A program made the position numbers and the translations under genes. The notes under the pieces were generated by a model. The model was given only the letters and a program-made list of their open reading frames with translations. It was not told where the DNA came from and ran no database searches. A DNA stretch of 64,000 nt from JACCZX01 sp963829995 (GTDB taxonomy: Bacteria > Pseudomonadota > Gammaproteobacteria > Burkholderiales > Burkholderiaceae_F): assembly GCA_963829995.1 (NCBI GenBank), contig CAWHKW010000014.1, positions 62,001 to 126,000 on the forward strand. Direction: 5' to 3'. Below are positions 1 to 8,947 of the stretch, piece by piece (position 1 is the first letter of the stretch; every line of letters starts with the position of its first letter).

Positions 1-1657
1 TGCACCGGTCAAGCCGACCGCTGCCAACGCGTCAACGAATGCGACGCCTGCAACCTACGCGCTGCCGCCATCGGCCAATCAATTGATGCAGCTGCAGCAG
101 GACTACGTCGCTCAATTCGCTGCGCTATGGACCGACTTCTTCCAGAATCCGGCCAAGTCGTCCGAGCCGATCGCAGATTCGCGGTTTTCGGATCCAGCAT
201 GGCAAAGCAACTCGCTCGCATCTTTCTACGCACGCGCGTACTTGCTGAATTCGGACTTCATGAATCGGCTGGCCGATACCGTCGACGGTGATCGCAAGAC
301 CAAGCAGCGCGTGAAATACGCGGTGTCGCAGTGGGTCGATGCGGCTTCGCCTTCCAATTTTTTGGCGACCAATCCGAAGGCGCAGCAGACGTTGCTCGAA
401 TCGCGCGGCGAGAGCCTGAAGTCCGGTCTCGACAATCTGATGAAGGACATCCAGCGCGGCCGCATTTCGCAGACCGACGAAACGGCGTTCGAGGTCGGCC
501 GTAACGTCGCCACCAGCGAAGGTCAGGTGATTTTCGAAAACGCGCTGTTTCAGTTGATTCAATACAAGCCGCTGACCGCCAAGGTCTATGCGCGGCCGTT
601 CGTGCTGGTGCCGCCGTGCATCAACAAGTACTACATCCTGGATCTGCAGCCCGAAAACTCACTCATCCGGCACGCGGTGGAAAGCGGCCACACCGTATTC
701 GTCGTGTCGTGGAAGAACCCGCATCAGCCGGAGTCGAAACTGACGTGGGACGATTACCTCGAGCAGGGCGCGATCAAGGCGCTGCACATCGCGCAACAGA
801 TCAGCGGTCAGAAGCAGGTCAACGCGCTCGGCTTTTGCGTCGGCGGCACGATCCTGGCGACGGCACTGGCGGTATTGCACGCACGCGGCGAATCGCCGGT
901 GGCGAGCGTGACGATGATGACGGCGTTGCTCGACTTCGAAGACCCGGGCATGCTCGACTTGTTTATCGATGAACATCAGGTGCAGCAGCGCGAGCGAACG
1001 CTGGGCAAAGGCGGTCTGATGCCGGGCCGCGACCTCGCGATCACTTTCAACAATCTCCGCTCGAACGATCTGGTGTGGAACTACGTCGTCAACAACTATC
1101 TGCAGGGCAAGCAGCCGCCGGCGTTCGACCTGCTGTACTGGAATGGCGACAGCACCAATCTGCCGGGACCGATGTACGCCTGGTACCTGCGCAACATGTA
1201 TCTGGAGAACAATCTGCGCGTTCCTGGAAAACTGGTGTGCTGCGGCGAGCGCATCGATCTGGGTTCGATCAAGGTGCCGGCGTATGTCTTCGCTGCGCGC
1301 GAAGACCATATCGTGCCGTGGAAGGCCGCGTATGCATCGGCGCGGCTTTTGCCGGGGACGGGTAAAGCCGGCAGCGTTCGCTTCGTCCTTGGTGCCAGCG
1401 GGCATATTGCGGGCAGCATCAATCCACCATCGAAGAACAAGCGCAGTTACTGGACCGGCGATCCGATCAAACTCCCGGCAGATCCTGAGGCCTGGCTGCG
1501 GGGAGCGAAAGAGCAGCCTGGAAGCTGGTGGACCGATTGGAGCAAATGGCTGGCGCAATTTGGCGGTGCTCAAAAGGCAGCACCGAAGAGCTTCGGCAAT
1601 GGGATGTACAAAGTGATCGAGCCGGCGCCCGGTCGTTACGTTCAGGAAAAAGCGTAG
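1..1657 (+). CDS. phaC: Class I polyhydroxyalkanoate synthase PhaC (5' end outside window)
   Basis: Polymerises (R)-3-hydroxyacyl-CoA, mainly 3-hydroxybutyryl-CoA, into cytoplasmic PHA granules. The frame is open from base 2 to the TAG at 1657, giving about 551 visible residues; class I enzymes are near 590, so a short N-terminal piece lies upstream. The lipase-like box GFCVGG places the nucleophilic cysteine codon at 836-838. The rest of the triad is visible as the Asp of EDHIVPW and the His of SGHIAGS. The first visible residues are rich in Ala, Pro and Thr, as in the variable N-terminus of the family. phaA follows after 12 bases, so the two are almost certainly one operon. The true start cannot be seen. 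Confidence 0.97.
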   Translation, partial: APVKPTAANASTNATPATYALPPSANQLMQLQQDYVAQFAALWTDFFQNPAKSSEPIADSRFSDPAWQSNSLASFYARAYLLNSDFMNRLADTVDGDRKTKQRVKYAVSQWVDAASPSNFLATNPKAQQTLLESRGESLKSGLDNLMKDIQRGRISQTDETAFEVGRNVATSEGQVIFENALFQLIQYKPLTAKVYARPFVLVPPCINKYYILDLQPENSLIRHAVESGHTVFVVSWKNPHQPESKLTWDDYLEQGAIKALHIAQQISGQKQVNALGFCVGGTILATALAVLHARGESPVASVTMMTALLDFEDPGMLDLFIDEHQVQQRERTLGKGGLMPGRDLAITFNNLRSNDLVWNYVVNNYLQGKQPPAFDLLYWNGDSTNLPGPMYAWYLRNMYLENNLRVPGKLVCCGERIDLGSIKVPAYVFAAREDHIVPWKAAYASARLLPGTGKAGSVRFVLGASGHIAGSINPPSKNKRSYWTGDPIKLPADPEAWLRGAKEQPGSWWTDWSKWLAQFGGAQKAAPKSFGNGMYKVIEPAPGRYVQEKA

Positions 1658-1669
1658 GAGTATTTGTAA

Positions 1670-2848
1670 ATGTCCAATGCAGTCATCGTTGCAGCAGCGC
1701 GCACGCCGGTCGGCAAGTTCGGCGGCTCGCTGGCGAAAATTCCCGCCTCCGATCTCGGTGCGATCGTGATCAGCGAGGTACTGAAGCGCGCCGGCGTGAA
1801 ACCCGAGCAGGTGGATGAAGTCATCATGGGTCAGGTGTTGACCGCGGGCGTCGGACAGAACGCGGCGCGGCAGGCTTTGATCAAAGCCGGTTTACCGGTC
1901 ACTGTTCCGGGGACGACCATCAACAAGGTATGCGGCTCGGGGCTGAAAGCGGTGATGCTCGCAGCGCAAGCGATCGCCAACGGCGATGCCGAGATCGTTG
2001 TGGCCGGTGGGCAGGAGAACATGAGCGCATCGCCGCACGTGATGCAGGGCTCGCGTGACGGATATCGAATGGGTGACGCCAAGATCATCGACAGCATGAT
2101 CGTCGATGGCCTGTGGGACGTTTACAACCAGTACCACATGGGCATCACGGCGGAGAACGTCGCCAAGGAGCACAAGGTCGACCGCGCGACGCAGGACACA
2201 TTCGCGCTCGCTTCGCAACAGAAAGCGGCAGCCGCGCAGGATGCAGGCCGCTTCAAGGAAGAAATTGTCGCGGTGCCTATTCCACAAAGAAAAGGCGACC
2301 CGATTTCGTTCGACACCGACGAGTTCATCAATCGCAAGACCAATGCCGAAGCACTGTCCGGGTTAAAGCCGGCGTTCGACAAGCAGGGCAGTGTCACCGC
2401 GGGCAATGCGTCCGGGCTGAACGACGGCGCTGCGGCGCTGCTGGTGATGTCTGAGGCGAAAGCGAAGGAGCTTGGATTAAAGCCGCTGGCAACGATCAAG
2501 GCGTTCGCATCAGCCGGGGTCGATCCGAAGCTGATGGGTATGGGACCGGCGCCGGCATCTCGCAAGGCGTTGAAGAAGGCGGGCTGGACGGCAGATCAGG
2601 TCGATCTGATGGAGATCAATGAAGCGTTCGCCGCGCAGGCATGCGCGGTCAACAAGGACATGGGTTGGAATACTGAGAAGATCAACGTCAACGGCGGTGC
2701 GATCGCCCTCGGCCACCCGATCGGCGCATCGGGTGCGCGCATTCTCGTGACGCTGCTGCACGAAATGAAGCGACGCGATGCGAAGAAGGGCTTAGCCGCG
2801 CTGTGCATCGGCGGCGGTATGGGAGTTGCGCTGGCGGTCGAGCGGTAA
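1670..2848 (+). CDS. phaA: Acetyl-CoA C-acetyltransferase (beta-ketothiolase) PhaA
   Basis: Condenses two acetyl-CoA to acetoacetyl-CoA, the first step of PHB synthesis. The 392-residue length is normal for the family. The acylated cysteine is Cys88 in KVCGSG, with His349 in GHPIGASG and Cys379 in LCIGGGMG completing the active site. The ATG is preceded by an AGGAG at about 1655-1659, overlapping the end of phaC, which supports this start and coupling to phaC. It differs from the second thiolase at 13612 by lacking the TEPKDMY segment typical of BktB. It ends seven bases before the convergent glycosyltransferase stop. Confidence 0.96.
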   Translation: MSNAVIVAAARTPVGKFGGSLAKIPASDLGAIVISEVLKRAGVKPEQVDEVIMGQVLTAGVGQNAARQALIKAGLPVTVPGTTINKVCGSGLKAVMLAAQAIANGDAEIVVAGGQENMSASPHVMQGSRDGYRMGDAKIIDSMIVDGLWDVYNQYHMGITAENVAKEHKVDRATQDTFALASQQKAAAAQDAGRFKEEIVAVPIPQRKGDPISFDTDEFINRKTNAEALSGLKPAFDKQGSVTAGNASGLNDGAAALLVMSEAKAKELGLKPLATIKAFASAGVDPKLMGMGPAPASRKALKKAGWTADQVDLMEINEAFAAQACAVNKDMGWNTEKINVNGGAIALGHPIGASGARILVTLLHEMKRRDAKKGLAALCIGGGMGVALAVER

Positions 2849-2854
2849 TCGCAG

Positions 2855-3619
2855 CTATCGGCCAGCGTTGCTCGGCTGCGCCGATCCTGGCGGGCGCTGC
2901 AGCGCGGGGTCGGCTCGCCGCGGCGCGTACCAGAGATGCATCTGATCTCGATGCTTGATCATGTTGCCGCCGCTGAGCGCACCGCGCACGACGATGCCGA
3001 GCACTTCGAAGCCCGAATACGTGCGCAGCTTACGACCCGAAGTCACGACGGCTTCGCGCAAGATGACGAAGCGTCCAAGCTTCTTCAGCGCAACGCTGAG
3101 CGCGAGCTCTTCGGCTCCAAATAGTCGCTCGTCAAAGCCGCCTGCAGCGTCGAAAGCGGACCGAGTGCAGAACACAAAACAACCGGCTGCAAGCCGCATC
3201 CATCGCATCATCGCAGTGAGCCACGGCGTCAACAGTCGCGCGTAAAACGGGATTTCGCCGTCGAAGCTGACGGCGGCGCCGCCGCCGATCGAGCCGGCCG
3301 CGAGAGCATCGAGCGCAGCACGCAGCACGCCTTCGTTGATCAGCGTGTCGGCGTCGACAAACACCAATATGTTGCCGTTCGATGCGCGTGCTCCCGAATT
3401 TCGCGTCGCCGCGATCTGGCGATGCTGCACAGACACGACGCGCGCACCAGACTCAGCCGCAACGTGCGCGGTGCGATCGGTCGATGCGTCGTCGGAGACG
3501 ACGATTTCATACTCGATTGCGCACGCCTTCGCGGCGGCATGTATCGCCGTCAACGTGGCTGCCAGCAAGGGATCTTCGTTGTGCGCAGGAACGACGAAGG
3601 AGACAAAACCGGATGTCAT
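2855..3619 (-). CDS. Family 2 glycosyltransferase
   Basis: GT-A fold glycosyltransferase transferring a sugar from an NDP-sugar; acceptor unknown. The start of the 254-residue protein shows VSFVVPAHNEDPLLAATL, the usual GT2 opening, followed by VSDDAST and by FVDADTL, the DXD metal/nucleotide site. No clear membrane segments are seen beyond a weakly hydrophobic stretch around PWLTAMMRWM. I chose ATG 3619 over a GTG at 3670 because the intervening residues are not family-like. It lies antisense between phaA and phaB, which normally adjoin, so it looks inserted into the PHA operon. A role in PHA metabolism is not implied. Confidence 0.85.
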   Translation of the reverse strand: MTSGFVSFVVPAHNEDPLLAATLTAIHAAAKACAIEYEIVVSDDASTDRTAHVAAESGARVVSVQHRQIAATRNSGARASNGNILVFVDADTLINEGVLRAALDALAAGSIGGGAAVSFDGEIPFYARLLTPWLTAMMRWMRLAAGCFVFCTRSAFDAAGGFDERLFGAEELALSVALKKLGRFVILREAVVTSGRKLRTYSGFEVLGIVVRGALSGGNMIKHRDQMHLWYAPRRADPALQRPPGSAQPSNAGR

Positions 3620-3709
3620 TCGTCGATCATAGGGTGCGCACTTCAGGCGCAGCCTCGGCTGATGCTGCACTAATAGTGTCTAATTACAGAAAACACCAAG
3701 GAGACAGAC

Positions 3710-4444
3710 ATGGCAAAACTGGCATATGTGACCGGCGGCATGGGTGGCATCGGTACCGCGATCTGCCGCAAGTTTCACGACGCCGGATACAAGGTCATCG
3801 CGGGCTGCGGTCCGACGCGTGATCATGCTAAGTGGCTCGCGGAACAAAAGGCCGACGGCTATACGTTCACTGCATCGGTCGGCAACGTTTCGGATTGGGA
3901 CTCGACCAAGGAAGCATTTGCGAAGGTCAAGGCCGAACACGGCGTGGTGGACATCCTGGTGAACAACGCCGGCATTACGCGTGACGGCGTCTTCCGGAAG
4001 ATGTCGGTCGATGACTGGCGCGCAGTGATCGATACCAACCTGAACAGCATGTTCAACGTCACCAAGCAAGTGATCGATGGCATGCTGGACAAAGGGTGGG
4101 GCCGCGTCATCAATATCGCGTCGGTTAACGGCGAAAAAGGCCAATTCGGGCAGACCAACTACTCGGCTGCGAAGGCCGGCATGCATGGCTTCTCGATGGC
4201 GCTCGCGCAGGAAGTAGCCAGCAAGGGCGTCACGGTCAACACCGTTTCGCCGGGCTATATCGCCACCGACATGGTGATGGCGGTGCGCGAAGACGTGCGC
4301 GAGAAAATCATTCAAACGATTCCGGTCAAGCGCCTAGGCAAGGCCGAAGAAATCGGCTCGATTTGCGTTTGGCTATCGGGCGACGACGCAGGCTTTACCA
4401 CCGGGGCCGAGTTCTCGTGCAACGGTGGATTGCACATGGGGTAG
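3710..4444 (+). CDS. phaB: Acetoacetyl-CoA reductase PhaB
   Basis: NADPH-dependent short-chain reductase making (R)-3-hydroxybutyryl-CoA from acetoacetyl-CoA for PhaC. It has 244 residues, close to the usual 246. The Rossmann motif TGGMGGIGT is at the N-terminus, with NNAGITRD in the middle, and the catalytic pair Tyr151/Lys155 sits in YSAAK. VSPGYIATDMV is typical of PhaB/FabG. A strong AAGGAG lies about eight bases before the ATG. Because the antisense glycosyltransferase separates it from phaCA, it probably has its own promoter in 3620-3700, where an AT-rich segment (TAATAGTGTCTAATTA) is seen. FabG is the alternative, but the PHA context favours PhaB. Confidence 0.94.
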   Translation: MAKLAYVTGGMGGIGTAICRKFHDAGYKVIAGCGPTRDHAKWLAEQKADGYTFTASVGNVSDWDSTKEAFAKVKAEHGVVDILVNNAGITRDGVFRKMSVDDWRAVIDTNLNSMFNVTKQVIDGMLDKGWGRVINIASVNGEKGQFGQTNYSAAKAGMHGFSMALAQEVASKGVTVNTVSPGYIATDMVMAVREDVREKIIQTIPVKRLGKAEEIGSICVWLSGDDAGFTTGAEFSCNGGLHMG

Positions 4445-4451
4445 GGCATCG

Positions 4452-5210
4452 ATGGCTGAATCACGAAAGGTAGCGCTGGTGACCGGTGCCGGCAGCGGCA
4501 TCGGCCGCGCAGTTGCGGTCACGTTGCTGAAGAACGGATTCGACACGGTGCTCGCCGGCCGCCGGCTTGACGCACTCGAGGCGACCGCCAAGCTTGGCGT
4601 GGAAGCGAGCGGCGAGTCCCTGGTGGTCGCAACGGACGTCGGCGACCCGCCTTCGGTCGATGCGCTCTTTGCAAGGATTCAGCAACGCTTCGGCCGACTG
4701 GACGTGTTGTTCAACAACGCCGGGACCGGTGCGCCACCCGTACCGCTGGAAGACCTGAGCTACGCGCAATGGAAAGCTGTCGTCGACGCTAACCTGACCG
4801 GTGCGTTCCTGTGCACGCAAGGGGCGTTTCGTTTGATGAAAGCGCAGGATCCGCGCGGCGGCCGCATCATCAACAACGGCTCGATATCGGCGCACGCACC
4901 GCGACCCAACTCAGCCCCTTATACGGCGACGAAGCACGCGATCAGCGGCCTTACAAAATCATCGTCGCTCGACGGCCGCAAGTACGACATTGCCGTCGGC
5001 CAGATCGATATCGGCAACGCGCTGACCGACCTTGCCGCCCGAATGACGAAGGGCGTGCCACAGGCGCACGGCGCGATTGCGGTGGAGCCGGTCATGGATG
5101 TTCAGCATGTCGCCGACGCGGTGCTTCACATGGCGAGTCTTCCGCTCGATGTGAACGTACTGACGATGACCGTTATGGCAACCAAAATGCCGTTTGTCGG
5201 AAGAGGGTGA
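4452..5210 (+). CDS. SDR family NAD(P)-dependent oxidoreductase
   Basis: Classical short-chain dehydrogenase of 252 residues; substrate unknown. VTGAGSGIGRAV is the cofactor-binding motif, NNAGTG the structural motif, and Tyr157/Lys161 in YTATK the catalytic pair. AGR after the second beta strand suggests NADP preference. The segment IDIGNALT replaces the usual PG motif after the active site, and the C-terminus (VLTMTVMATKMPFVGRG) resembles a subgroup annotated only as oxidoreductase. The start is seven bases after the phaB stop, so the two are probably co-transcribed, but this is not a known PHA gene. Confidence 0.88.
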   Translation: MAESRKVALVTGAGSGIGRAVAVTLLKNGFDTVLAGRRLDALEATAKLGVEASGESLVVATDVGDPPSVDALFARIQQRFGRLDVLFNNAGTGAPPVPLEDLSYAQWKAVVDANLTGAFLCTQGAFRLMKAQDPRGGRIINNGSISAHAPRPNSAPYTATKHAISGLTKSSSLDGRKYDIAVGQIDIGNALTDLAARMTKGVPQAHGAIAVEPVMDVQHVADAVLHMASLPLDVNVLTMTVMATKMPFVGRG

Positions 5211-5297
5211 ACGCGCGGCAATCAGTTTGATGGCGGCGGACGCAGCTACGTGTGCCGAATTCAGCAGTACGTCGTCTGGGGAGGTATCCGCGATCGG

Positions 5298-5777
5298 CTA
5301 GCCACCGATCGCTCGCCGGGCAGTCCCGTGCTCGAGGTAGTGATTGATTCGCGCCTCCCAGTCCTCCATGAACTGACGGTAGTAGTCGTCAGTGAACGAT
5401 GCGACGAACGCATCACCTTCCGGCCCAAGGCTTGTGTGTGTGTATGTGACGAGCGCCTCCGAGCCTGTCGCTATGGCGCGCAGCTGTATGGTGAGCCGGC
5501 ATGCCGTCACAAGGGGCGTGATCTTGATCATTTCTACGAAGCCGTTGTCCGGCTCGTGCCGGGTGACGTACCAGACGGCGTCGCCTGGACTTGCAGCCGT
5601 CACGAACACGCAGTCATGCTCGGCAACTCCCGAGTGCGTGATCACGGAAATGGGATCCCAGCCATCGATCCAATCGGCCTCGCGCACGGGGCACAGCAAC
5701 GGGAACACCGCAGAGGGCTCGGCGACGAGCCGCTGCGTATAGGTGCGAGTCACGCGGTTCGGCTTGGTGACGTGCAT
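5298..5777 (-). CDS. SRPBCC (START/Bet v1-like) domain protein
   Basis: Predicted small-molecule-binding protein of 159 residues; ligand unknown. The N-terminal TYTQRLVAEPSAVFPLLCPVR with WIDGWDP matches the polyketide-cyclase/SRPBCC pattern, and the C-terminal FMEDWEARINHYLEHG would be the long ligand-covering helix. I chose ATG 5777; upstream in-frame residues look like non-coding translation and would overlap the next gene. It lies 26 bases downstream of the DUF1330 gene on the same strand, so the two are probably co-transcribed. Family assignment is from residue pattern only. Confidence 0.7.
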   Translation of the reverse strand: MHVTKPNRVTRTYTQRLVAEPSAVFPLLCPVREADWIDGWDPISVITHSGVAEHDCVFVTAASPGDAVWYVTRHEPDNGFVEMIKITPLVTACRLTIQLRAIATGSEALVTYTHTSLGPEGDAFVASFTDDYYRQFMEDWEARINHYLEHGTARRAIGG

Positions 5778-5803
5778 GGCGAATGTAGCCCTGGCGCGGT
5801 GAG

Positions 5804-6109
5804 TCAAGTCGGCTGCGGGCCTTCGTAGCCCTCGATGATGACCACATCCGCCGTGGACACTGGCGTCCGCAGCTTCATCGCCTGCTGGTATTCCGGCGAG
5901 TGCCAGCATTCGATCGCGGCTTCATAGGAAGGAAATTCAATCACCGCATTGCGGGTGCGACTCGTTCCCTCTGCGCTTTCGAATCGACCGGCACGCACCA
6001 GAAACCGGGCCCCGTATTTTTTCAGCGGCGCGGCGTTGGCTGCGATGTACGCCTTGTACTTTTCCTGATCGGTAATGTCGACGCGGACGATCCAGTAACC
6101 CTTCGGCAT
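5804..6109 (-). CDS. DUF1330 domain protein
   Basis: Small ferredoxin-like alpha/beta protein of 101 residues. The motif GYWIVRVDITDQEKYKAY at the N-terminus, then FLVRAGRFE and VIEFPSYEAAIECWHSPEY, is characteristic of DUF1330. The function of the family is unknown. A GGGGAGAG lies immediately upstream of the ATG. It may be co-transcribed with the SRPBCC gene downstream, and sits 43 bases after the end of the ABC transporter genes on the same strand. No catalytic residues are obvious. Confidence 0.85.
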   Translation of the reverse strand: MPKGYWIVRVDITDQEKYKAYIAANAAPLKKYGARFLVRAGRFESAEGTSRTRNAVIEFPSYEAAIECWHSPEYQQAMKLRTPVSTADVVIIEGYEGPQPT

Positions 6110-6152
6110 ATCTCTCCCCGTTAGTCTTCAATGAATCCAACGACTGGAAAGC

Positions 6153-7202
6153 TTATCCGAGTACACGCACTTCGGCCGGATCGATCGCGACCTGCACGTG
6201 ATCCCCGCGTGCGTAGATCGGTGTGGCCGACAGATGTGGCGCATCGGCCGTCAGCAGCGCTTGCCCGACTCGCAGTTGATAGCGCGTGAACTCGCCCAGG
6301 AATTCGCTCTCCTGAACTTCCCCGTCGAACCAGAGGCCATGCGCGCTGCGCTCGGCCGCAATCGTCAGCGCGTGCGGGCGGATCGACAGTGCATTGCCTT
6401 CAGCGCCCACCGCCAGCGGAATATCGCCCAAGCCTTGCGTAATGAAGACGCCGCGGACTGCGTCGTAGCGACCTGCGATCAGGTTCGTGCTGCCAACGAA
6501 CTCGGCCACAAAGCGGTTCGATGGAGTATCGAACAGTTCTCGCGGGCGGCCGATCTGCTGCAGAACGCCCGCATCGAGCACGGCCATGCGATCGGCGGTG
6601 GTCATCGCTTCTTCCTGATCGTGTGTGACGAAAATCGTGGTGATGCCGAGTGTGCGCTGCAGCCGCTTCAGTTCGAGTCGCATCTGCTCGCGCAGTTTCT
6701 TGTCGAGGTTCGACAACGGTTCATCCAGCAGCAAGACTTGCGGCTCGATGACGATCGTGCGGGCCAGCGCCACTCTTTGCTGCTGGCCGCCGGACAACTG
6801 GTTCGGGCGGCGGCGCGCGTAGTCGGCCAAACCAACCAAAGACAGCGCCTCGCCGACGCGGCGTTTGATCTCGCCGCGGGCGACACGCCGCTCGACCAGC
6901 CCGAAGGCGACGTTGTCATACACGCTCATGTGCGGCCACAGCGCATAGCTTTGAAACACCATGCCGATATTGCGAGCGTGCGGTGGAACGCCGCTGATGT
7001 CGCGCCCGTCGACCAGCAGCCGACCGCGATTCGCCTGGTTGAATCCGGCGATCAACCTGAGCAGCGTCGACTTGCCCGAGCCCGACGGCCCGAGCAGCGC
7101 GAAGAATTCACCGGGTTCGATCGCGAGCGTGATGTCCTGCAATACTTGGTTCGAGCCGTACGCGAGGCCGATACCGATGCATTCGACGGCCACTGCTTTC
7201 AT
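6153..7202 (-). CDS. ABC importer ATP-binding subunit (iron/polyamine/phosphonate type)
   Basis: Cytoplasmic ATPase of a binding-protein-dependent importer, 349 residues. Walker A is GPSGSGKST at residues 38-46, followed by the Q-loop VFQSYALWPH, signature LSGGQQQRV, Walker B VLLLDEPLSNLD and the switch His in FVTHDQEEA. After about residue 235 there is a TOBE-type regulatory tail (SIRPHALTI). This layout matches the FbpC/PotA/PhnT group. The ATG overlaps the permease stop as ATGA (7199-7202), indicating translational coupling. Substrate cannot be read from the sequence; Fe3+, a phosphonate or a polyamine are all possible. Confidence 0.92.
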   Translation of the reverse strand: MKAVAVECIGIGLAYGSNQVLQDITLAIEPGEFFALLGPSGSGKSTLLRLIAGFNQANRGRLLVDGRDISGVPPHARNIGMVFQSYALWPHMSVYDNVAFGLVERRVARGEIKRRVGEALSLVGLADYARRRPNQLSGGQQQRVALARTIVIEPQVLLLDEPLSNLDKKLREQMRLELKRLQRTLGITTIFVTHDQEEAMTTADRMAVLDAGVLQQIGRPRELFDTPSNRFVAEFVGSTNLIAGRYDAVRGVFITQGLGDIPLAVGAEGNALSIRPHALTIAAERSAHGLWFDGEVQESEFLGEFTRYQLRVGQALLTADAPHLSATPIYARGDHVQVAIDPAEVRVLG

Positions 7203-8938
7203 CGCACCTGCTCCAGGTTGCGATTCGCACGATCCGCCAGCACGTGCGACAGATAAGTACCGATGGCGACCGTCAGCACCAGCAGGACGCCGAGGGCAGC
7301 ACCGGCGCCTCGCCCTGACACCGACTGCATGTGCAGGTAGATGCCGTAGCTCATCGGCGCCTGCGACTCCTTGACCACCAGCAAAATGGTTGCCGAAAGC
7401 TCGACCGCGGCGGTGATAAAGCTCGATACGAACCCGGCGAGAATGCCGCCAGCCATCAGTGGAATCACGACTCGCCGCACCGAGCGCCACTTGCTGGCGC
7501 CCAGCATCTCGGCCGCTTCTTCGAGGCTGATGTTGATCTGCTGCAACGCCGCCATGCACGAGCGCAGCGCGTATGGAAGTCGGCGCACCGAGTAGGCCAG
7601 CATGATCAATAGCCAAGTTTGAGTGATCGGCACGCCGCCGATCTCGAAGCTTTGGAAAGTGCGCAGATAGCCGATCGCCAGCACGATTCCGGGCACCGCA
7701 ATGGCGGCGCTTGCGGCAAAGTCAAGCCACTGGCGCGCGGGAATGCGCGTGCGCAGGATCAGATACGCGATTGCAACGCCGATGACGACGTCGATCGTCG
7801 CCGCCAGGCCGCAGTAGAGCAGGGTGTTGGTGATCATGCCGGTGCTGTCGCCGAACACGGTTGCGTAGTTGGCAAGCGTGTAGTCGTCGGGTAGCACCGA
7901 AAAGCTCCATACGCGTGCAAAAGACAGCAGCAGCAGTCCCAGATGCGGGCTGAGCACGACCAGTAGCACCAGTACGATCACCGCGTACGCAAGCCACGCT
8001 TCGCCGGTCGAAAGCCGGCGCCGCGCGATTCCGGCGCCGCCTTTTTGCAGCGTTGAATAGTCCTTGCCTTTCATCACGCGAATCGACAGCCATAGCGCAA
8101 GAATCGAGAACGCGATCATGATGACGCTGATCACGTAACCGAGCGGATCTTCGAGTCCGACCTGTGTAATGCGCAGATAAGCCTGCGGCGCGAGCATGTT
8201 GGTCTGTCCCAGCACCAGCGGCGTGCCCAGATCGTCGAAGACCTTGATGAACACCAGCGCGGCACCGGCAAGATAGCCGGGCAGCGCGAGCGGAAACACC
8301 ACGCGCGAAAATAATCGCCATCCTTTGGCGCCGAGATTCAACGCCGCTTCCTCCATCGCGCCGTCGATTGCGCGCAGCGCGACGATCAGGTTCATCAGAA
8401 TGAACGGAAAGTAATGCAGGCTCTCGACGAAGATCACACCCGTCAGCCCCTGCATGATCGGAATTGAAAAGCCGAATAGCTCGTCGAGCAGCAGATTGAC
8501 CGACCCCGAGCGGCCGAAGATCAGCTGCATCGCGACCGCGCCAACGAACGGCGGCATGATCAACGGCAGCACGCCAAGCGTCTGGATTAGCAATGCGCCG
8601 CGAAACTGGAAACGCACCGTGATGTACGCGAGCGGCACCGCGATCAACGACGCGGCGATGACGCTCGTTATTGCCACGTACAGCGAGTTGCCGAATGACT
8701 CGCGCATCAGGCCGGTCGAGAAAAACGTTCCGAAATGGCCGAGCGTGAAGCTGCCGTCGCCGTCGCGGAACGCGGTGATGAATACCGCACCGACGGGGAT
8801 GATCAGCAGCGCAAGCAGGAACGCGGCAATCGCAAACAACACGACGTAAGAGCGCCACGAGGCGCCGAGCAGCTGCCGTACCCGAACTCCGGTGCGAATT
8901 CGCTCAACAGGCAGTGCGTCAGCCGGCGTCACTGCCAT
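7199..8938 (-). CDS. ABC importer permease, fused two-domain (FbpB type)
   Basis: Inner-membrane permease of 579 residues with two fused transmembrane halves, each carrying an EAA loop: EEAALNLGAKGWRLF in the first half and EEAAEMLGASKWRSV in the second. About twelve hydrophobic segments are visible, starting with YVVLFAIAAFLLALLIIPVG. This double-length arrangement is typical of FbpB/SfuB and of some phosphonate importers, so one gene supplies both halves of the channel. The frame of the binding protein upstream should end at 8948, leaving nine bases between the genes, so all three form one operon. Confidence 0.93.
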   Translation of the reverse strand: MAVTPADALPVERIRTGVRVRQLLGASWRSYVVLFAIAAFLLALLIIPVGAVFITAFRDGDGSFTLGHFGTFFSTGLMRESFGNSLYVAITSVIAASLIAVPLAYITVRFQFRGALLIQTLGVLPLIMPPFVGAVAMQLIFGRSGSVNLLLDELFGFSIPIMQGLTGVIFVESLHYFPFILMNLIVALRAIDGAMEEAALNLGAKGWRLFSRVVFPLALPGYLAGAALVFIKVFDDLGTPLVLGQTNMLAPQAYLRITQVGLEDPLGYVISVIMIAFSILALWLSIRVMKGKDYSTLQKGGAGIARRRLSTGEAWLAYAVIVLVLLVVLSPHLGLLLLSFARVWSFSVLPDDYTLANYATVFGDSTGMITNTLLYCGLAATIDVVIGVAIAYLILRTRIPARQWLDFAASAAIAVPGIVLAIGYLRTFQSFEIGGVPITQTWLLIMLAYSVRRLPYALRSCMAALQQINISLEEAAEMLGASKWRSVRRVVIPLMAGGILAGFVSSFITAAVELSATILLVVKESQAPMSYGIYLHMQSVSGRGAGAALGVLLVLTVAIGTYLSHVLADRANRNLEQVR

Positions 8939-8947
8939 TCGGAACGA

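Noticed and set aside
659..1573. Long antisense ORF across phaC
   Set aside because: Codon pattern is the shadow of PhaC; no family motif, no SD.
7203..7616. Longer N-terminus of the ABC ATPase
   Set aside because: Overlaps the permease gene in another frame; the ATGA overlap is the natural start.
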